From Roseimicrobium gellanilyticum (lineage in GTDB: Bacteria; Verrucomicrobiota; Verrucomicrobiia; Verrucomicrobiales; Verrucomicrobiaceae), in contig NZ_QNRR01000002.1 in NCBI RefSeq assembly GCF_003315205.1, positions 1,117,344-1,181,343 of the forward strand: a DNA stretch of 64,000 nucleotides. The letters are read 5' to 3'. Shown one piece after another: positions 7,677 to 19,700 of the stretch; position 1 is the first letter of the stretch, and each line of letters starts with the position of its first letter. The position numbers were made by a program, and so were the translations under genes. The notes below the pieces were generated by a model. It worked only from the letters and a program-made list of their open reading frames with translations. It was not told the origin of the DNA and did not search any database.

Positions 7677-10600
7677 ATGCGGCGAAATCCCCCGGGCGGT
7701 TCTGTCATTCCTCGAATCCGGCAGCAGTTGGTTTTCCTTCTGCTCGTGCTGGCTCTGGATTCATCGGAGGCTTTACGAGCTCAAGATCCGCAACAACAAC
7801 CGCCCGCAGCACCCACCGCTCCCTCCGCCGAAGCGCTCAAGTATCACGAGATGTTGCGCCGGCGGCCACAGACCGGGGTTATCTTTGATCGCTTCACCTC
7901 GGCATGGCTGGCCACAGGGAGCCGGGATTCCCTCAAGGACTTCCTGAAAAAGAAAACCGAACTCGCGGACGCCACGGCAGCAGATCACCTCATCCTGGCA
8001 CTCGTCTATTCCGCCACCGGAGAAGATACGGAGGCTCTGAAGGCAAGTGAGAGGGCCACGACAAAAGCGCCGGACGACGCCCTGCTGCATCTGCGCACGG
8101 CGGAAATTGCCAGCCGTCTGCGGCAGTGGGACACCGCACTCGCGGCGCTCACGCGAGCGGCCCAGATTGGCCTCACGGAGGAGAGTGACATCCGCGCCAC
8201 AAGACTGCATGCAGACATACTCTGGCGGCTCGGACGGCCCGGGGAAGCGAAGCAAATCTTCCGCAAACTCATCGACCGCCACCCAGAGGAACACAGCTTG
8301 AGGGAAGAGCTGGTGGACATGCTGGTGGAGAATGGCCTGAAGCCGGAGGCGGCTGAAGAAAGCCGTACACTCGTAGACCTCACCAAGGATCCCTTCGACA
8401 AGGCAATGCGCCGCCTGCGTCTCGCGGACTTGCTGGTGGATCTCCGGAAAACTCCCCTCGCCCGCACCGAGCTGGATCTCAGCCTCGCGCAGAGTGGCAT
8501 GGACTCCTGGCTGGAAGGAGAATCACTCGACCGCATGGAGCGCCTCTTCCGCCGTGGAGGCGACCTGAATGGCTTTGCCTCGAAGCTCAGGGAACTCGCC
8601 ATGCAGCATCCCACTCGCGTGAGTATCGTGCGCCGGCAGATGCGCATCCTTACCGAGCTGGCGCGCCCCGTAGATGCCGCCGCACTCGCGGTCGATCTGC
8701 TGAAGCGCACGCCCGGGAGACGGGACATCCGGGAGGATTACATCACGCTGCTCGAGGCTCAGGGGAAGATTCCCGATGCCATCCAGCAGATGGAAGAACT
8801 CCTCCGCCAGGAGCCAAAGGATGGCGAAATCATGTTGCGACTCGCAGGACTGCACGGGCGCAACAACGCTCCGGAACGCACACGCGAGTTGCTCGACGCC
8901 TTCCTAAAGCAGTCGCCCAATGACGAAGGCGCACTCATGCAAGCCGGCCGGTTGCTGGAGCGGCTCTCGCTCGATACGGCGGCTCGCGATGTGTATGAGA
9001 AATGGACGTTCGAGCATCCCCTGGATCCGCTGGCCGGCCTCTCACTCGCCGCGCTTCTCCATCGTCAGGGAGATACGGAAGGTGCCATCAAGCTGTGGCG
9101 TCTCCAAGGCGGACAGGGCGACATCACCACTGCGAGCCAGGTGGCCACGGCGGCATCGAGTCGTGGCGAGGTGGTCGTGGCGTTCGAGATCTTGAAGGCT
9201 CGTGAGAAGGAATTGCAGGATGACCCCAGGCTGCTCATGCAGGTGTGCCTGCTCGCGATGCAGGCACGCCGTGAAGCGGATTGTGTGCACTGGCTCCGCA
9301 GGTATGCGCAGTTGGTGAAACAGACCGGCGAGTTACAGCACCTTTCCACGCTGGCTTCCTCCGTACTCAACCGCAAGTCGACCCGTCAGCAGTTGCTGGA
9401 GGACTTCGCAAAGAGTCCTCCGGCAGGGACGGGGGAAAGTATCCTGTTGGCCCTTACCAACGAATACACCACGCCTGAGAACACCTATGACGAGCAACTG
9501 GCTGGCCGACGCAAGGCCGATGAACTTCTCACCCTGGCATGGGCTGCCCTTCCTCATCCTGCAGGCACTCCTCTGAATGAGGATGAAAACATGGTGGAGG
9601 CGGCACGATTGCAGGTACTGAGTCGTCGCCGGGATTGGACCGCGATGCTGCAAGTGCTGAAGGAAACCATCGCACGCCCCAATGCCAAAACCTCCACACG
9701 CCTCCAGGCCCTCGCAGACGCCAGCGCCTCCGCGCTGAACTACGAAGAGGCACTCCGCTGGGTTGCAGAATGGAAGGCGGTGGCGCCGACCAGCCACATC
9801 CCGTGGCGCGTGCATGCGGGACTCCTGCGCAGCACGGGAAAGACCGAAGAGATGATCGCGGTACTGCGTGAGGCAGCCCAGCGATTCCAGGATCAGGACG
9901 AGATGTCCTTTGATCTGGCCGCCGCCCTCCAAGGCGCCGGTCAGGGAACCGAAGCACTCGCGGTGTACCGGCGGCTCTTCGAGCAAAAAGAAGACGCAAA
10001 TGTACGGCTGCGCATCGGCTCCCAGATGATCCGCACCGCCAAGGGCAGTGCCCAGCTCGAAGACCTCATCACGGAATGGAAGCGCTACCAACGCGAGCAG
10101 CCGGACTCACCGGAGCCCTGGCGCCTGCTGGCCATGGCTCATCGCGAGAAGCCGGACGTGGAGGCTCATTGCAATGCCCTTGGAGAGGCGTTGCGTCTCG
10201 CGCCAAATGACATCGCCCTGATGCGTGATCTGGCCCAGAGCGAAGACGCGCGCGGCAATGCCGAAAAGGCCGGGGAACTCTACCGGCAGGCTGCGCGCAA
10301 GGAGTCCACCCCCCAGGCGCAACGCGCCTACGCGGAATTTCTCCTGAAGCGTGGGGAATCGCAGGAGGCGCTGCAGATCATGCAGGAGATCGTGGCCGCA
10401 CAAGCCACCACCCTTACCGAGATCGAGGAACTGGCAGACAACCTCATGGCCATGCGCCTCTGGCGCGAAGCCGCCGTGCTGCTGGATGTCCCCTCAAAGA
10501 GTCACGCCCAAAACGTGCGACTCCAATACCAGCGTGGCGTGGCACTGGAGGAGTCCGGCAAACTCGACGAAGCGACGCAACACTTCATCCGCATCCTGCA

Positions 10601-13600
10601 ATGCCAGGAGGAACTGGTGGATGCCATCCCACTGCCGCCCCTGCAGGAAGAGATTGCAGTGCCAGAAGCTCCCGGAGCCCTCTGGTGGCATCGGCTGCTT
10701 GAGCACGGGCGGACGGCCTATCACTACAATGGCATGGAGCAGCGAGGTGTGCACCTGCCCATGGGCGCACGGCCCGGGCCTGTGCGGACGATCTTCCTGC
10801 CCCAATGCCTGGAAGAAGCGCAGGTGTTTGCACTGAGACACCTTGTGAGACTGGCCGAAGTTGGCCGCGCGCAATCTCCGCCCCTTCCTCCGATTCTTCT
10901 TCCGGAGAGCCTGCCCATGGCGAAGATCTGGCCCAATGTGATTATGCGCAACGTCTGGGGGCGAGGCCAGATGATCGTCACAGCCGAACAGATGCGCGCG
11001 CATCCGCTCCTGCAGGTGGGGTGGATGCATGGGACCGTGAGAATTCTCGACCTGGCGGAGAGCGACGCCGCCGCTCTTTTGCTTCACGTAGAGAAAACCT
11101 TTGCTTCAACGCATCCTGAGCTGGCGGCAGAAGCTGCCATACTCCAGGCGCACTCAGATACGTCCGATGCTGCGAATGCGCCACTGGATCGCGCACTGGC
11201 CCATGCAAAACTTTCCACCCACAGCAAAGAGCGTCTCGCGGAAAGCATCGCCTCATGGATCGTCGACGATCCGGTGCTCATCAACGTGGGAATCCGCCAG
11301 CGTACGAAGCTCTCGGAGCAAGGTGAGGAAAAGTTGCTTGCCGCTCTCACCGCGTGGGCAAAGGAGGCCGCCACCGAGGCAAAGCCGGCAGGCATCTTGA
11401 CGCAAGCCACCAGAAGTTTGTCAGCACGCGGTCGCTGGGAGGCCTGGAGAGACTTGCTTGATGAAGTGGTACCACGCATTCGGGAGAACTCTGCCGCGCT
11501 CGCTGAACAGGCAAAAGTGCGGGAGGTTGGTTCCTACTTCCAGCTGCTTGCGTTTCCACCTTACATTCACTCTGGGTACGGCATCAGCCCCCTCCTATGC
11601 CTGCACCAGGGTATGGGCTGGCGGGGGCGCACCACCCCCGATCGCGCCCCTGCCGCCCTCGCCGCGGAAGCCAGGGATCCCCTGACGAAACTGCTGTGCC
11701 TCCAAGCCGCGGGACTTCCGGCGGAACTCAAGCAGGAAGCCATCCGCCTGGCCGCAGCGCATCCTACGCGCGACGATGTGCTCTTCCTGAAAGCCAGCGT
11801 CCTTGCGAAGGATGGCGAGTCTGAAGAGCTCACCAATGCCCTGAGGGAATGGGTCACGCTGCCCGTGAGTGCGGAGGTGAGCCGCAGCCGGGCCCGGTAT
11901 GTTGTGGAGTTTGCCGTCGAAGGAAACCTGACGGCAGATGATGCAACGCAAACCGCCGTGCTCAATGCCGCGAAGCATCTGGTCACACTCGGCATCGTGG
12001 AAGAACGCCGCTCGCGGAGCCTCGTTGAAGATCTGAAAGCCGCGGGTTTTGACGCCCCCTCCCAAATGCTCGCAGGCGTGCTCACCAAAGGCAACCGTCC
12101 CTCACCCACCGCGTCGAATCCATTGCTGGGCGCCTTCACCATACGCACCGCCCAGGACCTCATGAAGCGCGTGGATGGCACTTCCGACGGCGGAATGGCG
12201 CTGCGACTGATCACCGAGACACTCGCCAAATTTGCCAGTGACGAAATCGGCGCAGCGCGGGGTTACATGCAGGCAAGCAGCGACGATGGCTGGCAGTGGC
12301 TGATGCAGGCCCTGCACAAAAAGGACACCTTCCGCGAATCCGTGCTCAGCCATCTCCTTTCCGAAGCCGGCACCCCTCGGCTGGACTACGCGGAAGCCGC
12401 CTTCATCATCGATCGATTGGGTTACTCCTCCAAACATGCGAAGGAGAACTACCTGAAGGCACTGGAAGAGAATCCCGCCGACACCCGCGTGCGGCTGAAG
12501 TTGGTGTGCCTGCTCGTCGATGACCAACCCGCGGAGGCACAAAAAATCTATCAGGCCGCGCCTGCGGACGACCGCCTCTTCATCGGAACGGTTCTCTGCG
12601 ACTATACAAACCGGAACAATCTCATGCTGACGCAGCTCGTCTCGAAATTTGCTTCAGGCGTGCTTCAGGACACGGCTTCCCGGAAGGTTGCGCCACTCGA
12701 CCTGGATTGGTTGAATTTTCTCACCAGCAATCTCACGTGGACCAACCTGACAAGCTCCTGGTCAGGAATCAGTGACCTGCTGCGAGCAGAGCCGGCTGGC
12801 GCGGATGCCGGGTTTGGCTCTGCTCCGGCGCATGAGCTGGCGGATTCCCTCAACACCTATGAACTTACCGGAGAACTGGAAGCCCTGTGCGAGGCGGCCA
12901 TGGAACTACCGGATCTGGCCACCTCGGCCTTCGCCTGCTATGCAGGACTGAAACTCAAGAAGGGTGCCAGCGTGGACCTGCTCGTACCAAAGGCACGGGA
13001 TGCCATGCGGACCAGTGCTGCGGCTGAACGATGGCTCTCGCGCACAGAGCTGTCCCACAATATGGTCTTTGAGCCCGCCCATATCTGGCAGCCATCTCCC
13101 CTCGCGCTGCTGGCGCTCCACGCATCCAGACAGCCCGACACGAAGGAGGCGTTCAAGGAACTCACGACACTCGCACAGAGCTGCAAGGTCCCGGATGGAG
13201 ACCGCATCGTGGCGCTTCTGGAACGGCTCTACACTTGTCCCGAGAATGAGTTCCCCGCAGCAGCGCGTGAGCTGTCCACCCTGCCCCCCACGGCAGCCCA
13301 GCAACTGGACTACGTGCCCGCGGCCACCGTCGCACGCGTGTGGAAGGAAAGAGGATTGTCTCTCGATCCCTTCGTGCTGCTTTCTACCGAGTCAGATGCC
13401 GCCATCACGTATCCACCCTACGCGAGCGGACACTGCATGGCATTGCAAACGCTTTCCCGTCGCGGCCATCGGGAGGAAGCCAAGGCGTTTCTGGCGAAGG
13501 TGATGGAGGAGTATCTTGGACCACGCGCGGGATGGAAAGAGCGCGTCAAGGACATCGGAGACGACTTCCGGGATCCCCGCCTGTCATCGCTCAATTTCAT

Positions 13601-16600
13601 TCATGGTGTGATGCAGAATATCAGCCAGTCTGATCCTGCACTTTCGTTCGTGTCGCTCGAACTCGCCGAGGAGGCGGGCCTGCGCCTGCACCGGAGCTTT
13701 CGGACAGAGTATTTCGTCCCAGCATGGATGACGCGGGCAAATGACTCCGGGATGCCCGGTCCCCGGACCGCAGCCATAGTGCTGAACTTCCTGGCAGGCA
13801 GCCCCTGGCTGAAGCCCGACGCTCCTCTGTGGGACTGCGCCATGCGCTCGAAGGAAGAAGGAACGCTGCTCACGATGACAGCTGCCGCGATCAAGGGCCT
13901 GTCCAAAGAACAACAGGCGCACGTTCGCGCCACCCTGGAGCACGCAGCCTTGAAGAACCCGGGTGCCGCCATCCTCGATGCGCTGGTACAAACCGATCAG
14001 CAGAAGCTGGTGGATGCGATTGTGCTGGCGAATGGAAGCATCAAGAATGCGCCGGCTCACAGCCTCGAAGCACTCGGAGTCGTGATGGAGAACGAACTGG
14101 CTCCCATCCAGCGTTCCACGGCCAAGGCCCGCGCTCCTGAGATTCACTCCCTCCTGCAAAAGCTGGAGGACACGGAAGCCGCGCGCAATGCCGAAGCCTT
14201 CTTCACCGCGAGCAGCATCGAATCGCTCCATCTCTCGGACTCGCAGTTCGAAGAAACCATGCGACGCGCAGCCACCCAACTCGCTGCCACCGATCACGCC
14301 AAGGCGGTGAAGCTGCTGGATCGCGCCTGCGAACTGATCGTGCAAAAGCAACAGCGCGGCGCATGGAATGGCAGCGGGGGCTCCAACGGATGGACCGCCT
14401 GCGGCCAGGCGCTGAATCTGTGGTGTGACAAAACACAGAGCCTCGACGTAGTCACGGTGGCTTGTGACCTCTTCCACCAACCTGACGAGTTCAATGCCGT
14501 GAGCGCAGGCTGGTGGCATTGTCCCTCCTGGGGCAATGCCCTGCTGGCCACGTGGAAAGATGAAGGTGGACTGGGAGATGCCGCAGCAGGTCTGCGGGGC
14601 CTGCTGCAAAGTCTGCATTCCAAACTGGCCATCAAGAAAGCTCCCCTGCTGATTCCCGCGTTCATGGATTTCCATCTCAAGCTGGATGTCTGGCAGCGGC
14701 AGGAGGTTCTGCGGGCGGCCGATGCTCTGGCGATGAAGAATTCCGATATCTCTGGCTACGCTGCCTGGGTGGGTCTCGCCTTCCGCCTCAATGATCTGGC
14801 TGATGGCGCCTTGTGGCTGCCAGGTTCGCAAGATCCAGAGCGCATCAAGAACCTCATGGAGGGCTTCCGCGCAGTCATCAAAGACCAGTCGGTCAATCCC
14901 CTGGTGCGTCTCGCTGCCGCACACGTGCTGATGAACAAGGCAGGCAAGCATGCGGATCCGGAAACCATCTGGGCGGCCATGGACCTGGCCACGCTGGTGC
15001 TGGAGAAGGAATGGCCCGCACACGGTTACCTGATGCTGTACATCCTCAATACCGTGAACCGCCTGCCGGTGGACGACCGCTTCAAGACGGCCGCGGCACG
15101 CTGGCTGCCTGCGTGGCTGCGCCGGAACCAGTACACGGGGACATCCTCGAGCCAGGGCCTGAGCTATGACCCCGTGGATGAGTATCAGTCGGCAGTACTC
15201 ACGCTCGCCGCACGTGGTCTGGATGACATGGGAGTGCGTCAGACGCTCCAGAGTCTCTCCGGTCTGCAGCAACGCTCCGCGACCAACCTCCTGACCTTGA
15301 TCCGCAATGACCGGCACGAGGTGGCGAAGGAGTTCTTCATGCGGAACAAAGACCAGCTTCTTCGCGCCTCACACAACAACGTGCAGCCCGAAGACAAGGA
15401 CATGCCCAAGCTGCGCGCCTTCGCCGAGATGCTGCCGCATCCGGATCAGAAGCTGCAGGTGATGGTGTATTGCAGTTCATTCTACGGATTTGGCATGCTG
15501 CGGGATCAATGGGCGGACTCCCGGGCTCTGCCATGGAATCGCCGCATGGCGGAGCAGGCACGCGAGGTCATGCAACACGTCTTCAAGGATCCAACTCTGA
15601 AAGAGAAACTGATGATCGAGCTCGCCGATGCCCCTGGCGCCGTCGCGGAGATGGCCCAGGAGTTGAGGGAAAAGGATCTCCGCGACATGGTGCGCACATC
15701 ATCCTTTGGCTCCGGTTCCGTCCCCATTTCGGACAGTCTGCGCTACCCCATGGAACTGGCCCTGCTCTCACTCGCAGAGCGCATCCGTCAGACGTCGCCC
15801 GCAGACTTCGCGATCGCTGGAACGGTGTTCCCTGGCCCGTTGCCGCAGCCCGCGAATGGAGCACAACTGGAGTTCCAGACGCTGCTGGAGCGCGTGGACA
15901 GCGGACGCGACAGCCAGTCCAAGGCCGAGTGCATGCGACAGATTGAAGGCAATCTCTTTGAAGCCACCATGCTCGCCGCCCCTTCCATGGAAGGCACCCT
16001 GCTTGCGGGGTTCATTCCCGCGTGGAGCAAAATTCTGCGTGCTTATTCCGATGAGAAGGAACGCTTCGATGAGGAGGCCCTTGGAGTTGCCACCCAAATC
16101 GTCCTCGCGGGGCTCTCAGGGAAAGGCGGCGAACTCGCGGCCTGGCGTGAGGACGTGCCGCACTACCGCCGGGACTCACTGAAGGCGCAGTTCCTGGCGA
16201 AGCGACACCTCATGCCTGTGGCCCAGCAACTCTGCCGCACGCACGACGGCAAATGGCGCAACTTTGAGGAGCGCTGGAAGTTGGTGCAGTCTTTCGCCGC
16301 CGACCCCTGGGTGCAGGAGTACCTGAAATCCTCGCGCGACACCATTTCGCAACTGGTGCGCAATCGCGTGCTGACCATTGAAGAAGCCATCGAGCGCGCC
16401 GATGAACTCGCGAAGTTGTTCCCCAAGGATGGCCGGGCGGCCGCAGAGCTAGCAGCCATCATGAAGGCACACGGTCGGGATGATGTCATTCCCGGACTGC
16501 TGGCACTCGCCATGGAACAGGCCAAGGGCAGCGATGCGTGGTATGCCGAGTGGGGCTTCCGCCTGGTCCAGTGGCGGGCAGAGCACCAGCAACGAAGCGA

Positions 16601-16688
16601 CGCCGTGAAGCTCTGGGAGGAAATCAAAGGCCGGGCAAAACAACCGGCGTTGAAAAAAGCTGTGGAAGCAGGACGACCAGAGGCGTGA
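7677..16688 (+). CDS. Giant exported TPR-repeat protein A, 3003 aa
   Basis: One uninterrupted 9-kb frame. The start MRRNPPGGSVIPRIRQ is followed by a hydrophobic stretch (LVFLLLVLAL) and a likely signal-peptidase site near residue 37, so export is expected. After a Gln/Pro linker comes YHEMLRRRPQTGVIFDRF at residue 56, then about 900 residues of TPR-like helix pairs (for example ALVYSATGEDTEALKASERA and ILWRLGRPGEAKQIFRKL). A distinct Trp/His/Tyr-rich block lies near residues 996-1030 (PEAPGALWWHRLLEHG). The remaining ~1900 residues are mostly alpha-helical, with a conserved insert WNGSGGSNGWTACGQ near 2235. There is no C-terminal anchor. The function is unknown; such solenoids usually scaffold multiprotein complexes, here probably in the periplasm. 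It is a full-length paralog of the next gene. Confidence 0.9.
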   Translation: MRRNPPGGSVIPRIRQQLVFLLLVLALDSSEALRAQDPQQQPPAAPTAPSAEALKYHEMLRRRPQTGVIFDRFTSAWLATGSRDSLKDFLKKKTELADATAADHLILALVYSATGEDTEALKASERATTKAPDDALLHLRTAEIASRLRQWDTALAALTRAAQIGLTEESDIRATRLHADILWRLGRPGEAKQIFRKLIDRHPEEHSLREELVDMLVENGLKPEAAEESRTLVDLTKDPFDKAMRRLRLADLLVDLRKTPLARTELDLSLAQSGMDSWLEGESLDRMERLFRRGGDLNGFASKLRELAMQHPTRVSIVRRQMRILTELARPVDAAALAVDLLKRTPGRRDIREDYITLLEAQGKIPDAIQQMEELLRQEPKDGEIMLRLAGLHGRNNAPERTRELLDAFLKQSPNDEGALMQAGRLLERLSLDTAARDVYEKWTFEHPLDPLAGLSLAALLHRQGDTEGAIKLWRLQGGQGDITTASQVATAASSRGEVVVAFEILKAREKELQDDPRLLMQVCLLAMQARREADCVHWLRRYAQLVKQTGELQHLSTLASSVLNRKSTRQQLLEDFAKSPPAGTGESILLALTNEYTTPENTYDEQLAGRRKADELLTLAWAALPHPAGTPLNEDENMVEAARLQVLSRRRDWTAMLQVLKETIARPNAKTSTRLQALADASASALNYEEALRWVAEWKAVAPTSHIPWRVHAGLLRSTGKTEEMIAVLREAAQRFQDQDEMSFDLAAALQGAGQGTEALAVYRRLFEQKEDANVRLRIGSQMIRTAKGSAQLEDLITEWKRYQREQPDSPEPWRLLAMAHREKPDVEAHCNALGEALRLAPNDIALMRDLAQSEDARGNAEKAGELYRQAARKESTPQAQRAYAEFLLKRGESQEALQIMQEIVAAQATTLTEIEELADNLMAMRLWREAAVLLDVPSKSHAQNVRLQYQRGVALEESGKLDEATQHFIRILQCQEELVDAIPLPPLQEEIAVPEAPGALWWHRLLEHGRTAYHYNGMEQRGVHLPMGARPGPVRTIFLPQCLEEAQVFALRHLVRLAEVGRAQSPPLPPILLPESLPMAKIWPNVIMRNVWGRGQMIVTAEQMRAHPLLQVGWMHGTVRILDLAESDAAALLLHVEKTFASTHPELAAEAAILQAHSDTSDAANAPLDRALAHAKLSTHSKERLAESIASWIVDDPVLINVGIRQRTKLSEQGEEKLLAALTAWAKEAATEAKPAGILTQATRSLSARGRWEAWRDLLDEVVPRIRENSAALAEQAKVREVGSYFQLLAFPPYIHSGYGISPLLCLHQGMGWRGRTTPDRAPAALAAEARDPLTKLLCLQAAGLPAELKQEAIRLAAAHPTRDDVLFLKASVLAKDGESEELTNALREWVTLPVSAEVSRSRARYVVEFAVEGNLTADDATQTAVLNAAKHLVTLGIVEERRSRSLVEDLKAAGFDAPSQMLAGVLTKGNRPSPTASNPLLGAFTIRTAQDLMKRVDGTSDGGMALRLITETLAKFASDEIGAARGYMQASSDDGWQWLMQALHKKDTFRESVLSHLLSEAGTPRLDYAEAAFIIDRLGYSSKHAKENYLKALEENPADTRVRLKLVCLLVDDQPAEAQKIYQAAPADDRLFIGTVLCDYTNRNNLMLTQLVSKFASGVLQDTASRKVAPLDLDWLNFLTSNLTWTNLTSSWSGISDLLRAEPAGADAGFGSAPAHELADSLNTYELTGELEALCEAAMELPDLATSAFACYAGLKLKKGASVDLLVPKARDAMRTSAAAERWLSRTELSHNMVFEPAHIWQPSPLALLALHASRQPDTKEAFKELTTLAQSCKVPDGDRIVALLERLYTCPENEFPAAARELSTLPPTAAQQLDYVPAATVARVWKERGLSLDPFVLLSTESDAAITYPPYASGHCMALQTLSRRGHREEAKAFLAKVMEEYLGPRAGWKERVKDIGDDFRDPRLSSLNFIHGVMQNISQSDPALSFVSLELAEEAGLRLHRSFRTEYFVPAWMTRANDSGMPGPRTAAIVLNFLAGSPWLKPDAPLWDCAMRSKEEGTLLTMTAAAIKGLSKEQQAHVRATLEHAALKNPGAAILDALVQTDQQKLVDAIVLANGSIKNAPAHSLEALGVVMENELAPIQRSTAKARAPEIHSLLQKLEDTEAARNAEAFFTASSIESLHLSDSQFEETMRRAATQLAATDHAKAVKLLDRACELIVQKQQRGAWNGSGGSNGWTACGQALNLWCDKTQSLDVVTVACDLFHQPDEFNAVSAGWWHCPSWGNALLATWKDEGGLGDAAAGLRGLLQSLHSKLAIKKAPLLIPAFMDFHLKLDVWQRQEVLRAADALAMKNSDISGYAAWVGLAFRLNDLADGALWLPGSQDPERIKNLMEGFRAVIKDQSVNPLVRLAAAHVLMNKAGKHADPETIWAAMDLATLVLEKEWPAHGYLMLYILNTVNRLPVDDRFKTAAARWLPAWLRRNQYTGTSSSQGLSYDPVDEYQSAVLTLAARGLDDMGVRQTLQSLSGLQQRSATNLLTLIRNDRHEVAKEFFMRNKDQLLRASHNNVQPEDKDMPKLRAFAEMLPHPDQKLQVMVYCSSFYGFGMLRDQWADSRALPWNRRMAEQAREVMQHVFKDPTLKEKLMIELADAPGAVAEMAQELREKDLRDMVRTSSFGSGSVPISDSLRYPMELALLSLAERIRQTSPADFAIAGTVFPGPLPQPANGAQLEFQTLLERVDSGRDSQSKAECMRQIEGNLFEATMLAAPSMEGTLLAGFIPAWSKILRAYSDEKERFDEEALGVATQIVLAGLSGKGGELAAWREDVPHYRRDSLKAQFLAKRHLMPVAQQLCRTHDGKWRNFEERWKLVQSFAADPWVQEYLKSSRDTISQLVRNRVLTIEEAIERADELAKLFPKDGRAAAELAAIMKAHGRDDVIPGLLALAMEQAKGSDAWYAEWGFRLVQWRAEHQQRSDAVKLWEEIKGRAKQPALKKAVEAGRPEA

Positions 16689-16766
16689 TGCATGGAGAAA
16701 AACTGGAACGGATCTCCAGTGAGTCCGTTCTTGCATTCACGCGTCCGGCGTAGGTTAATTCGGACC

Positions 16767-19700
16767 ATGCGCGCCACGGTTCCTCCTCGTTCTGGCTCAT
16801 GGTTTGGTTCGAAATGTTTTTCTCGAACAGTTCCGGCGGCGCTGGCACTGGTCCTGCCCTTGACGGCTGAGCTATCGGCACAGGCGCCGGCTCCCACTCC
16901 GGCCAAGGAGCCTGCAGTACCAGCACCGGCCCCAGCCAAGACTGTCAGCATGCCCACGGAGGTGGTGCGTTATCACGAGATGCTGCTGCGTCGCCCGCAG
17001 ACGGGTGTGGTGTTTGATCGCTTCTACGACACCTGGCTGGGACTCGGAAGCGCGGACGAGATGAAGGCCTTCCTCGAAAAGCGTGCTGGGGATCCTGCCG
17101 CAAAAGCTGCGGACCATCTCGTACTGGCGTTGTATTTCTCCCGCCGCGGCCAGGATGCACCTGCCCTGAAAGCCTATGAACGCGCCCTGGAGCTGGAACC
17201 CAAAAACGCCTTTGCATGGGCGGACCGCGCGAAGCTCGAGGCACGGATGCAGGATATCGAAGGCGCACTGAAGAGCCTCGACCAAGGCATCGCCGCCAAG
17301 CCGGAGGCGACGTTGCTTCAGGAACTCTCCAAGCAACGCGCCCGTCATCTGCTGCGCCTCGGACGGAATGAAGAAGCGCTGAAGGCGTTTCGCGATATGG
17401 TGGCCGCCCAGCCGGACGATGTGGATCTCGCGGAGGAAGTGGTCTACATCCAGATGGAGGAAGGCCTGCCCGAGGAAGCGGCGAAAGGCGTCGAAGCCCT
17501 CATCACCAGGACCAAGGATGCCTATCAGAAAGTCGTGCGGCTGCTGCTGCTGGGGGACATCCGCCAAAAGCTGGGACATCGCGACGACGCGGTGAACGCG
17601 TATGAGGACGCTCTGGAACTCGCTGGCAAGGACACCTGGGTGGAGGGCGAGGTGCTGGCACGCATCGAGCAGAGCTTCCGCCGTGAAGATGACCTGGATG
17701 GGCTGGCGAAGAAGCTGGAGGAACTGGCCAAGGCGGATCCCGCGCGGGTGCGCCTCAGCCAGCGGCATGCGCAGGTGCTGGCAGACCTCGGCAAAGCGGA
17801 TGATGCCATCAAGGTGTATCAGGATCTATTGGCCCGCACTCCGGGGCAGCAGTCCGTGCGTGAGGGTTTCCTGAACCTGCTGGAAAGCGCCGACAAGCTG
17901 CCGGAGGCCATTGAGCAGGCAAAGGCCCTGCGTGCACAATTGTCCGGAGACAAGGAGTGGATCATCCGCCTGGCCGTGCTGCAGCATCGCGCCAAGGATG
18001 ACACCGCAGCGCAGAGCACCTTGAACGAATACCTCGCCGTGAATGGTACCGGCGAGTCGGATCGCCTTCGTGTGGCACGCCTGCTGGAAACCTGGGATCT
18101 GATCGATCCGGCAAAGGCTGCGTATGAAGCGCTGGTGAAGGCCCATGCGGACAGCGTCTCTGCCCGCGAGGCCCAAGCGCAATTCCTGCACCGCATTGAT
18201 GAGCGGGACGCCGCCCTGGCCATCTGGCGGGATATTGCTGCGAAGGGAACCCTGGAAGACGCCCTCCAGGTGGGTCAGGCTCTGGGCGCACGCATGGAGC
18301 ACAATGTGGCGCTGGAGGTGCTGTCGGCGCGGATCGCGACTTCTCCCGGTGAACCACGTCTGCTGGCGGCCCTGTGCACCGCTGCAGCGGGAGCGAAGGA
18401 ATTTGCCAAGGCCATTCCCTGGGCACGTGAGCGTGTGAAGCTGGCCCGTGACGTCACCGAGGTGGAGGAGAGCGTGAAGGCTGCCTCGATGATCATCCGG
18501 AATGCCGGCACGCATGAAGCACTGGCGAAGGAGATTGCCGCACTCCCCTCTCCCACTGCCGCAGAGCGCTGCCTGCTGGCAGAGCTTCGAGAATCCATGA
18601 AGGATCATGCCGGTGCTGATGCCGCACTGACGGCCCTTACCGGGCCGGATGAGGCCCTGGGTCTGCAACAACAGGTACGTCTTTTTCAGGGGCGGCAGGA
18701 ATGGATCCGAGCCGCTGCGACGATGGCGAAATTGATTGGTCTTCCCGATGGCCGCACCTCTGCCAATGTGCAGAAGCTGGTGGATCTGCACCAGCGCGCA
18801 GGGCAGACGAATGAAGCCCTGAACTGGATCGCTGAATGGAAGAAGCTCTCGCCCGGCGCTGTCACCCCGTGGACCACGGAATCCCGCCTGCTCTCCGATG
18901 CCGGACGCGCGGATGATGCCATCAAGGTCCTGCGCGAGGCGTACCGGAAGTTCTCGGACAATCCCGACCTCGCGGCCAGCTTCGGCGATCAGCTCATCGC
19001 AGCCGGACAGACGAATGAGGCCATGGACATCTTCGAAGCATGGTATGAGAAGACCGAGGACGTCCCCGGAAAGATGCGCTGGGCAGGCAGCCTGGCGCGT
19101 GCCGCTGCGAGCGGCGGCAACACCTCGCAGCTCGTGGATCGTTTCCGCGAGCGGCAGAAGAAGAACCGCCAGTCCGTGGTGCCGTGGATTGCACTGGCGG
19201 AGATTCATCGCGCCACTGGAAATACCGAAGGCAGACGCGCCGCCATCATGGAAGCTGCCAATTTGCGTCCGCAGGATCTCGAGCTGCTGCTGGAGCTTGC
19301 CCGGCTACAGGAGGAAGATGGTCTGTGGAAGGAAGCGCTGGCCACGCTGGAAACCGCGCGCCCCCTGGACAAGGCCAGCAAAGTGCGGGAGCGGCAGGCG
19401 GCAATCCACCTCCGCTACGGAGACGAGAATCTGGGTTATCGCATCCTCTTTGAACTCGCCGGTGGTGATCAGATGGACGCGCGCGGCATCGAGCGCATGG
19501 CGGATGGCATTGCTGCACGTGGCGAATGGGAACGCGTCATTGAGTTCCTGGAGCCTCTGGCAACGAAGCATCCCAAAGACTACCGTCTCCGCTTCCTGCA
19601 GGCCGTGGCGCTGGAGGAAGCTGGCCGCGAGAAGGACGCCACGCAGATCTTCATCACTCTTTTGCAGCCGATGGAGGAACTTCCCGGCGTGGTCGTGCCA

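Noticed and set aside
13584..15317. Long minus-strand frame (577 codons) inside the first giant gene; a similar one at 24426-26081 inside the second
   Set aside because: Both lie opposite continuous TPR-type coding sequence, have no recognisable motif and show composition typical of antisense shadows.
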